The translations under genes and the position numbers were made by a program. From Clostridium sp. SM-530-WT-3G (lineage in GTDB: Bacteria; Bacillota; Clostridia; Clostridiales; Clostridiaceae), in NCBI RefSeq assembly GCF_012843905.1, contig NZ_JABAGC010000006.1, positions 1-64,000 of the forward strand: 64,000 bases of DNA. The letters are read 5' to 3'. The notes beneath the pieces are model-generated. The model saw only the letters and a list, made by a program, of their open reading frames with translations, did not search any database and was not told the origin of the DNA. Shown in pieces: positions 57,766 to 64,000 of the stretch (position 1 is the first letter of the stretch; each line of letters begins with the position of its first letter).

Positions 57766-59133
57766 ATGAACGGACAAAAAAGGCTGGGAGAAGAAAAAAT
57801 AAGTAAGTTATTATTAGAATTTTCTATACCTGCAATCATAGGTATGCTAGTAAATACTTTATATAATATAATTGATAGAATATTTATAGGTCATATACCT
57901 GTAGTAGGTAATTTAGCAATAGCAGGAGTAGGAATTACTATGCCTCTAATGACTATAATAATGGCTTTTGGGATGCTTATAGGTATTGGAACTGCTACAA
58001 GAGTCTCTATTAATTTAGGTCAGCATAATAGGGAAAAGGCAGAAGAACATTTAGGAAATGCATTTACATTAATAATTATAATAAGCATATTATTAACCGT
58101 ATTTGGATTAGTATTTATGGATAAAATATTATTTGCATTTGGCGCAAGTGAAAATACTATTTTATATGCAGAACAATATATAGAAATAATATTTGCAGGG
58201 TGTATATTTAATTTAGTAGGATTTGGTCTTAACCATTCTATAAGAAGTGATGGAAGTCCTAAAGTAGCCATGCTTTCTATGATAATTGGAGCAATAACTA
58301 ATATAATATTAGATCCTATTTTGATATTTATATTTAATTTAGGAGTAAGAGGTGGAGCAATTGCTACTGTAATTTCTCAATTTGTTAGTGCAATTTGGGT
58401 TATATATTATTTCACTAAAGGTAAAAGTATATTAAAAATAAAAAGGAAATATTTAAAATTAAATAAGCTTATAGTATTAAGTATTTTTTCAATAGGAGTA
58501 AGTCCATTTAGTATGCAGATTGCAAATTGTGCAGTTCAAATTGTAGCTAATAATTCTCTTCAAACTTATGGTGGTGATTTAGCTGTTGCAGCTATGACTG
58601 TTATAAATAGTCTTGCCATGGTATTTTTAATGCCTATATTCGGAATAAATCAGGGAATGCAGCCTATAGTAGGATATAATTTTGGAGCAAAGCAGTATAA
58701 TAGAGTAAGAGAAACGGTAACTTATTGTGTTATTGCAGCAACTACAGTAGTTACTATTGGATTTTTAGTAATTCAATTTTTCCCAGATAAAATGATAATG
58801 GCATTTAATAATGATCCTAATTTAATTAATATTGGTGTTAATGGAATAAGAATTTTCTTGTGTATGCTTCCATTCATAGGGGGACAAATAGTTATAACTA
58901 ATTATTTTCAATCAATAGGTAAGGTAAAAATATCTATGTTTCTAAGCTTATTAAGGCAGGTTATTCTTTTAATTCCATGTTTAATAATATTACCTACATT
59001 TAAAGGATTGGATGGGATATGGCTTGCAGGGGCAACATCAGATTTTATATCTGTTATAATAACAGTTCTTGTATATAGAAAAATGTCTAAGGAATTATCA
59101 AAAGATAATATTGAAAGAAGTGCTACTGTTTAA
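57766..59133 (+). CDS. MATE-family multidrug efflux protein (MepA-like)
   Basis: The 455-residue protein has twelve membrane segments and belongs to the MATE family, exporting cationic drugs with Na+ or H+. Conserved parts are SIPAIIGMLVNTLYNIIDRI near residue 25, the internal repeat near 270 and GINQGMQPIVGYNFGAKQYN. ATG 57766 is chosen because GGAGG (57753-57757) lies just upstream; an in-frame TTG at 57745 overlaps the MarR gene. The upstream MarR-type regulator gene is frameshifted, so the pump may be expressed without control. A bidirectional terminator follows. Confidence 0.9.
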   Translation: MNGQKRLGEEKISKLLLEFSIPAIIGMLVNTLYNIIDRIFIGHIPVVGNLAIAGVGITMPLMTIIMAFGMLIGIGTATRVSINLGQHNREKAEEHLGNAFTLIIIISILLTVFGLVFMDKILFAFGASENTILYAEQYIEIIFAGCIFNLVGFGLNHSIRSDGSPKVAMLSMIIGAITNIILDPILIFIFNLGVRGGAIATVISQFVSAIWVIYYFTKGKSILKIKRKYLKLNKLIVLSIFSIGVSPFSMQIANCAVQIVANNSLQTYGGDLAVAAMTVINSLAMVFLMPIFGINQGMQPIVGYNFGAKQYNRVRETVTYCVIAATTVVTIGFLVIQFFPDKMIMAFNNDPNLINIGVNGIRIFLCMLPFIGGQIVITNYFQSIGKVKISMFLSLLRQVILLIPCLIILPTFKGLDGIWLAGATSDFISVIITVLVYRKMSKELSKDNIERSATV

Positions 59134-59153
59134 GGCAGTAATAAATAAAATAT

Positions 59154-59195
59154 TAAAAGCTAGATAAGATATATAAACTTATCTAGCTTTTTTAT
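59154..59195. terminator. Bidirectional terminator between the MATE gene and the gene at 59203
   Basis: AAAAGCTAGATAAG and CTTATCTAGCTTTT pair around ATATATAAA; runs of A and T lie on the two sides. Confidence 0.88.
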
Positions 59196-59202
59196 GTACT
59201 TT

Positions 59203-59388
59203 TTAAAGGATTCCTTCACTTTTTAATATATCTTCTAATTTTTTTACTCTATCAGTTAAGCAGATAAATTTCTCTCTTAATTGTTCTTTTGCAGGGTCAT
59301 TGTTAGCTATAAAATTTTCCATATCTTCTACAGCTTTTAAAGCTTCTTCTACATCTTGTTGAGCGATTTTTAAATTTGAGTCTTTCAT
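59203..59388 (-). CDS. Small coiled-coil protein of unknown function
   Basis: The 61-residue product is acidic and almost all helical (AQQDVEEALKAVEDMENFI, then DRVKKLEDILKSEGIL). Its heptad-like spacing suggests a coiled coil. No family is recognised. AAGGAG precedes its ATG at 59388, and the terminator follows the stop directly, so it is likely a real gene. It lies between the MATE gene and spmA. Confidence 0.6.
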   Translation of the reverse strand: MKDSNLKIAQQDVEEALKAVEDMENFIANNDPAKEQLREKFICLTDRVKKLEDILKSEGIL

Positions 59389-59506
59389 AAAAAGTAATCT
59401 CCTTTTAATTTAATTAAGTTAATTATATCGTATCACTACTAAAAACTAAGTGCAAGAAATATAAATATAAAGATAATTATATTTAATTTTAGGGTGGAGG
59501 TGAATT

Positions 59507-59527
59507 ATTACTATTTATTATAGTAAT
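59507..59527 (+). repeat. Hairpin between the ribosome site and the spmA start
   Basis: ATTACTAT (59507-59514) and ATAGTAAT (59520-59527) pair around five bases. The strong GGTGGAGGTG site ends at 59502, 33 bases before ATG 59536. Folding this hairpin would bring the site to about 12 bases from the start. Confidence 0.5.
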
Positions 59528-59535
59528 TAAGATTT

Positions 59536-60111
59536 ATGATAAATTACATTTGGTTTGCCTTAATTTTTTTTGGTGTATTAGTAGGTCTTATAACTGGAGC
59601 TGGAGATAATATTTCTAAGGCAATAGTAAATTCGTCAGCAGATACAGTAACATTCATTATAGAACTTACAGGAATAATGTGTTTTTGGTGTGGAGTTATG
59701 AAAGTTGCAGAGAAAAGTGGATTTACAGAAAAGTTATCTAAAATTCTTAAACCAGTATTAAAATTAATCTTTAAAGGTGCAGCACAAGATGAAAAGGCAC
59801 TTGGAGCTATAGTTATGAATCTTACAGCTAACATGATGGGATTATCAAATGCAGCAACTCCTTTTGGAATTAAAGCAATGGAGGAAATGGATAGACTTAA
59901 TAATACAAAAGAAAATGCATCCAATGATATGGCATTATTTTTAGTACTAAATGCAGCATGTATTCAAATTGTACCATCTACAATAATATCCATAAGAGCA
60001 GCATGTAACTCAGAAAACCCAGGAATAATAATATTGCCAGCAATAGTGTCTACAGCTACAGCAGCACTAGTCGGTATAATATGTTGTAAAATTTTGCAGA
60101 GATATTTTTAA
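59536..60111 (+). CDS. spmA: Spore maturation protein A
   Basis: The 191-residue protein has Gate-type membrane segments. Family motifs are MINYIWFALIFFGVL at the N-terminus, GIMCFWCGVMKVAEKSG, and MNLTANMMGLSNAATPFGIKA with its conserved NAATPFG loop. With SpmB it contributes to spore core dehydration and heat resistance. spmB follows after 62 bases. The start at 59536 has no near ribosome site, but a strong one lies 33 bases upstream behind a hairpin. A seven-codon reading frame opens at GTG 59500. Confidence 0.93.
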   Translation: MINYIWFALIFFGVLVGLITGAGDNISKAIVNSSADTVTFIIELTGIMCFWCGVMKVAEKSGFTEKLSKILKPVLKLIFKGAAQDEKALGAIVMNLTANMMGLSNAATPFGIKAMEEMDRLNNTKENASNDMALFLVLNAACIQIVPSTIISIRAACNSENPGIIILPAIVSTATAALVGIICCKILQRYF

Positions 60112-60173
60112 ATAGTTGGTTAATAGTAATGAAATGTATTTTATAGGATGAAGTTTTGAGTGGAGGGAAGTTA

Positions 60174-60698
60174 ATGTTTAATTATCTAAGTAAAAGTATA
60201 ATACCTATAATTTTTTTACTTATTATAACCTATGGTATGTTTAAAGGAAGAAAGGTATATGAATGGTTTATTGAGGGGGCCAAAGATGGACTTAAAGTGT
60301 GCCTTAGAATTTTTCCATATCTTTTAGCAATGATAATAGCAGTACAGGTATTTAGGGAAGCAAAACTTATGGATATGTTGAATAACTTAATGGCACCTGT
60401 TGTAAAACTAATAGGGCTTCCAAAAGAATTACTACCTTTAATCATAATCAAACCCTTATCTGGAAGTGGAGCCATTGGGGTATTTACAGATATAATAAAA
60501 AATATTGGACCCGATACTAGAACAGGCCTTATAGCATCTGTAATAATGGGAACTACAGAGACAATTTTTTATACAATCACTGTTTACTTTGGAGCAGTAA
60601 AAGTTAAAAAAATAAGACATACATTATGGGCTGCAGTTTTTGCAGATATTGCGGCTATAATAATGGCTATTTCTATGGTTGACTTATTTTTAATATAA
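60174..60698 (+). CDS. spmB: Spore maturation protein B
   Basis: The 174-residue partner of SpmA has four or five membrane segments and Gate-type motifs: EGAKDGLKVCLRIFPYLLAM, KPLSGSGAIGVFTDI and MGTTETIFYTITVYFGAV. It acts with SpmA in spore maturation. ATG 60174 follows GGAGGGAAG; an in-frame codon at 60156 is not preferred. The pair lies after the MATE gene. A sigma-type promoter for sporulation was not identified. Confidence 0.93.
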   Translation: MFNYLSKSIIPIIFLLIITYGMFKGRKVYEWFIEGAKDGLKVCLRIFPYLLAMIIAVQVFREAKLMDMLNNLMAPVVKLIGLPKELLPLIIIKPLSGSGAIGVFTDIIKNIGPDTRTGLIASVIMGTTETIFYTITVYFGAVKVKKIRHTLWAAVFADIAAIIMAISMVDLFLI

Positions 60699-60783
60699 AA
60701 TATTTAAATTTTGAATAGTATACAATTTTGGAGTATTATAATCTTAAAAGATAAACTAGAAAATTACAGAAAGAAGAGGGAGT

Positions 60784-62037
60784 ATGAATAAAGAAGTATA
60801 TAAAAATAATAGAAGCAATTTAATGAAAAACATGGCAAATAATTCAGTTATAGTATTATTTGCAGGTAATGCACCTAAGAAAACAGGTGATGAATTATAT
60901 CTATTTTCACCAAATAGAAATTTCTTTTATATAACAGGGATAAAGGAAGAAGAACATGTAGTAGTGTTATCTAAATTTAATGATATAGTAAATGAAAAAT
61001 TATTTTTAAAAGAATTAAATTTAGCACAAGAAATGTGGACTGGAAAAACATTAAGGGATTATGAGGGAAAAGAAATTTCAGGTATAGAAGATACAGTTTA
61101 TATGAATGATTTTTATCCATATATGAATAGATTAATAAAAGGTGCAGAAGAAATTAATTTATATCTAGATTTAGAAAGACAAAGTTTTGAAGAAAATGAT
61201 TCTGAAAGCTTTAAATTCGCAAAAATATTTAGAGATAAGTATCCTCAATTATGTATAAAAGATGTATCAAGTAGAATAACACCACTTAGAATGATTAAAT
61301 GTCATGAAGAAATAGAAGAAATGCAAAAGGCTATAGACATAACAATTTCAGGTGTTGAATCATTAATGAAAAATGCAAAAGCAGGCATGAAGGAATATGA
61401 ACTTGAAGCATACTTTGATTTTGAATGTAAGAAAAATGGAGTTAAGGATTTTGCATTTAAAACTATTGCAGCAGCAGGTAAAAATGCAACTACTCTTCAC
61501 TATGTAGAGAATAATAGTGAAATTAAAAATGATGATTTAATATTATTTGATTTAGGAGCTGCATGGAACTGCTATAGTGCAGATATAACAAGAACTTTTC
61601 CTGTAAGTGGTAAGTTTACAGAAAGACAAAAGCAGGTATATGAAGCTGTTCTTAGAGTTAATAAAGCAGTTATTGAAAAAATTAAGCCAGGTGTTGTATA
61701 TCAAGAGCTTAATAAGTGGGCTACAGATTTAATAGCTGAAGAGTGTATTAAGCTTGGAATAATAAAAGAAAAAGAAGAAGTAAGAAAATATTATTGGCAT
61801 AGTATAGGACATAACTTAGGTTTAGATACACATGATGTAGAACCACAAGGTAGAAACTTTATATTTGCTGAAGGAATGGTATTTACAGTAGAACCAGGTA
61901 TCTATATTGGGGAAGAAGGTATAGGAATAAGAATAGAAGATGATGTTTTAGTTACTAAAGATGGATGCACAGTATTAACTAAGAATATGATTAAAGATGT
62001 TGATGATATAGAAAGATTTATGGCAGAGAATAAATAA
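60784..62037 (+). CDS. pepP: Xaa-Pro aminopeptidase (aminopeptidase P)
   Basis: The 417-residue M24 metallopeptidase removes an N-terminal residue before proline. It has the aminopeptidase P N-terminal domain (LYLFSPNRNFFYITGIKEEE). The two-metal catalytic residues are visible in LILFDLGAAWNCYSADITRTF (Asp, Asp), SIGHNLGLDTHDV (His), FTVEPGIYI (Glu) and IRIEDDVLVT (Glu). Length is normal. GAGGGAG precedes ATG 60784. It is a single-gene unit, and no terminator is evident before the riboswitch. Confidence 0.94.
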   Translation: MNKEVYKNNRSNLMKNMANNSVIVLFAGNAPKKTGDELYLFSPNRNFFYITGIKEEEHVVVLSKFNDIVNEKLFLKELNLAQEMWTGKTLRDYEGKEISGIEDTVYMNDFYPYMNRLIKGAEEINLYLDLERQSFEENDSESFKFAKIFRDKYPQLCIKDVSSRITPLRMIKCHEEIEEMQKAIDITISGVESLMKNAKAGMKEYELEAYFDFECKKNGVKDFAFKTIAAAGKNATTLHYVENNSEIKNDDLILFDLGAAWNCYSADITRTFPVSGKFTERQKQVYEAVLRVNKAVIEKIKPGVVYQELNKWATDLIAEECIKLGIIKEKEEVRKYYWHSIGHNLGLDTHDVEPQGRNFIFAEGMVFTVEPGIYIGEEGIGIRIEDDVLVTKDGCTVLTKNMIKDVDDIERFMAENK

Positions 62038-62149
62038 TAATATTTTAATACAATATCATAAAATTCAAAGAAAAATAATATAAATTAATTGAAATAAATA
62101 AAAAAGTGGTGTATAGTATATACTATAATTTAAACAAGTGAATATTTTA

Positions 62150-62325
62150 ATAAGGTAGAGGTGCAGTATTTAAGAGTACTATTACAGAGGTAAGCACTGT
62201 GAAGTAATAGGAAAGGAAATATTGCCGAAGTATATAACTGATGCTTTAAGGTTATAGAGCTGGGGTTATGCAGAATATGTATAACACTGTCACAAAGGTG
62301 TGATTTTGTGGTGAGCTATCATTCA
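62150..62325 (+). ncRNA. Lysine riboswitch (L box)
   Basis: Conserved L-box parts appear in order: AGAGGTGCAGT (near 62157), AAGAGTA, GAGGTAAGCACTGTGAAG, GGAAAGGAAATATTGCCGAAG (near 62215), AGCTGGGGTTATGC, ACTGTCAC and GTGAGCTATC (to 62320). GGTAG and CTATC can close helix P1. Lysine binding favours the terminator that follows. This controls the transporter gene at 62448. Confidence 0.9.
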
Positions 62326-62358
62326 TTGATTGTAAAGTTGGTATCTTTATACTTTTTT

Positions 62359-62393
62359 AAGATCTTGAGTGTAGACTCAAGATCTTTTTTTAT
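62359..62393 (+). terminator. Lysine riboswitch expression-platform terminator
   Basis: AAGATCTTGAGT and ACTCAAGATCTT pair perfectly around GTAG and are followed by T. It lies 55 bases before the transporter gene. Confidence 0.9.
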
Positions 62394-62447
62394 GATCTCG
62401 ATAGTCTATCTTAAATTTTTCACGATAATTAATGGGGGGAATTATAA

Positions 62448-64000
62448 ATGAAAAATTTCAGAAAGTATTATGTGTTTTTATTAACACTAGTAGTAATGAC
62501 AATGACATCAACTGTAGTATTTGCAGCTGATGAAGGAGTTGCAGCAGCTAATTCTGCTAAATTTGGTATATGGACGATATTGCCGCCTCTTGTAGCGATA
62601 GCGTTAGCATTTATAACTAAAAATGTAGTTATTTCTTTATTTCTAGGAACTTTGTCGGGATGCTTTTTATTGCAGATTACAGATAATGGCGTTATTTATT
62701 CAATAATTCTTTCATTTTTAGATTTTGTACAGAGAGCATTAAATTCATTAGCTGACCCATGGAATGCAGGTATAGTACTTCAAGTTATGGCTATTGGTGG
62801 AGTTATTAGTTTAGTAAGTAAAATGGGTGGAGCAAAAGCAATAGCTGAAACATTAGCTAAAAAAGCAAAATCACCAAGAAGTGCTCAACTTATTACTTGG
62901 TTTTTAGGGATATTAGTATTCTTTGATGATTATGCAAATTCATTAATAATTGGACCAATAATGAAGCCAGTAGCAGATAAAATGAATATTTCAAGAGAAA
63001 GATTAGCATTTATAATTGATGCAACAGCAGCACCAATTGCAGGTATAATGATAGTTTCAACATGGATTGGTTTAGAGGTAGGTTTAATAAAGGATGCATT
63101 CACATCAATAGGAGAAAATGTGGATTCATTCGGAGTATTTTTAAACACTATTCCATATAGATTTTATAATATATTAATATTAATATTTGTTGCTACAACT
63201 TCATATTTTTTAAGAGATTTTGGCTCAATGAGAAAAGCCGAAGTTAGAGCTAGACAAGGATATCAATCAATTGAAAATAAAGAAATTGCTCTTGATACAG
63301 CTGCTGAAGATGAGATAGCACCAAAAGAAGGGGTAAAATTAAGTATATGGAATGCAATTATTCCAATCGGTGCACTTATGATATCAGCATTAGCTAGTTT
63401 TTATTACAGCGGGTATACTTCAATAATGGGTGGAGATGATACTGCACTTCAAACATTAATGACTACTGCACCAGCATCATTTACTGCTATAAGAGAAGCA
63501 TTCAGTGCAGCAGATGCATCAGTAGCTTTATTCCAATCAGCATTATTTGCATCAATTGTAGCTATAGTAATGGGAGTAGTTAAAAAGATATTTACATTTA
63601 CAGAAGCAGTTGAAGTTTGGGTAGATGGAATGAAAGGCCTTATAATTACAGGAGTTATATTAATACTTGCATGGTCATTAAGCTCGGTAATAAAAGAACT
63701 TGGAACAGCAGCATTCTTGGTAAAACTTCTTTCAAATTCAGTACCACAATTTTTATTACCAGCTATAATATTTATATTAGGATCTGTAATATCATTTGCT
63801 ACAGGTACTGCATATGGAACAATGGGGATATTAATGCCACTTGCTATTCCATTATCATATTCAATATCACCAGATATGGGATACGTTGTTTTAAGTACAA
63901 GTGCAGTATTAACAGGTGCAATTTTTGGAGATCACTGTTCACCAATCTCAGATACAACAATAATGTCGTCAATGGGTGCAGGATGCCATCATATAAACCA
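62448..64000 (+). CDS. NhaC-family transporter, probable lysine transporter (partial at window end)
   Basis: About 517 residues are present, and the frame is open to the end of the window. An N-terminal hydrophobic segment ending in VVFAADEG resembles a signal or first helix. Many membrane segments follow, with NhaC-family motifs: FFDDYANSLIIGPIMKPVAD, ATGTAYGTMGILMPLAIPL and GAIFGDHCSPISDTTIMSS. The family includes Na+/H+ antiporters. Because the gene lies under a lysine riboswitch, it is better read as a lysine (LysW-type) transporter; this is inference from known L-box regulons. ATG 62448 follows GGGGGGA. The C-terminus lies outside the window. Confidence 0.87.
   Translation, partial: MKNFRKYYVFLLTLVVMTMTSTVVFAADEGVAAANSAKFGIWTILPPLVAIALAFITKNVVISLFLGTLSGCFLLQITDNGVIYSIILSFLDFVQRALNSLADPWNAGIVLQVMAIGGVISLVSKMGGAKAIAETLAKKAKSPRSAQLITWFLGILVFFDDYANSLIIGPIMKPVADKMNISRERLAFIIDATAAPIAGIMIVSTWIGLEVGLIKDAFTSIGENVDSFGVFLNTIPYRFYNILILIFVATTSYFLRDFGSMRKAEVRARQGYQSIENKEIALDTAAEDEIAPKEGVKLSIWNAIIPIGALMISALASFYYSGYTSIMGGDDTALQTLMTTAPASFTAIREAFSAADASVALFQSALFASIVAIVMGVVKKIFTFTEAVEVWVDGMKGLIITGVILILAWSLSSVIKELGTAAFLVKLLSNSVPQFLLPAIIFILGSVISFATGTAYGTMGILMPLAIPLSYSISPDMGYVVLSTSAVLTGAIFGDHCSPISDTTIMSSMGAGCHHIN

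Noticed and set aside
62112-62127. 16-bp palindrome TATAGTATATACTATA before the lysine riboswitch
   Set aside because: It is made only of simple AT steps near a -10 region, so chance is likely in such AT-rich sequence.

Overview
The window is a low-GC chromosomal segment of an anaerobic, endospore-forming Firmicute, most probably Clostridium sensu stricto (cluster I). Supporting genes are addAB, a monomeric [FeFe]-hydrogenase, the ileS-ccpA order, spmAB, a Csp/SleC-type germination locus, AGGAGG ribosome sites with GTG/TTG starts, and a pyruvate/hydrogen-type fermentative gene set. No phage, insertion sequence or CRISPR array is visible. Most genes are housekeeping, with several decayed genes between them.

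Layout. 1-622: 3' end of a 23S gene, a 5S gene with its own consensus promoter, tRNA(CAT), tRNA-Ala and a terminator. 634-2998: niaR, an FAD/[2Fe-2S] oxidoreductase and a shortened DUF1667 gene. 3097-3937: a serine tRNA pair (TGA, GCT) with promoter and terminator, present twice, then a decayed GNAT gene. 4233-11449: addBA. 11513-14976: L,D-transpeptidase, DUF1189 membrane protein, dicarboxylate/amino-acid symporter. 15238-16647: tRNA-Arg and an orphan Card1/Can2-like CARF nuclease. 16682-20290: psd, a TetR regulator, hydrogenase. 20421-26812: ABC-F protein, an ABC_ATPase/DUF1836 pair, a haemolysin III/PAQR protein, a YjiH protein. 27068-34594: proBA, mgsA, and carAB behind a PyrR attenuator. 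34668-34971: a small unknown gene whose promoter carries two LexA-type boxes. 35022-40539: broken HD-GYP gene, long glutamine synthetase with a 26-bp palindrome at its start, murI, cyclophilin, DUF3783 and an XRE/S24 regulator. 40658-47268: a double-subtilase Csp protease and two tandem SleC-like cortex hydrolases. 47301-51509: MITE-like repeat, radical SAM and transport genes, comB. 51574-57143: BFD-like ferredoxin, small membrane protein, T-box-ileS and ccpA. 57323-64000: a MarR gene with three frameshifts before a MATE pump, spmAB, pepP, and a lysine riboswitch controlling an NhaC-family transporter that runs off the window.

How the genes work together. The csp-sleC-sleC block is a self-contained germination module in which the protease would activate the cortex hydrolases; spmAB adds a spore-dehydration function. 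Nutrient control by RNA is prominent: PyrR attenuator (carAB), Ile T-box (ileS), lysine riboswitch (transporter). AddAB, the SOS-type small gene and the orphan CARF nuclease touch DNA damage or defence. Decay is visible in four places (GNAT, HD-GYP, MarR, shortened DUF1667). Start sites were chosen by ribosome-site position and often differ from the longest reading frame.
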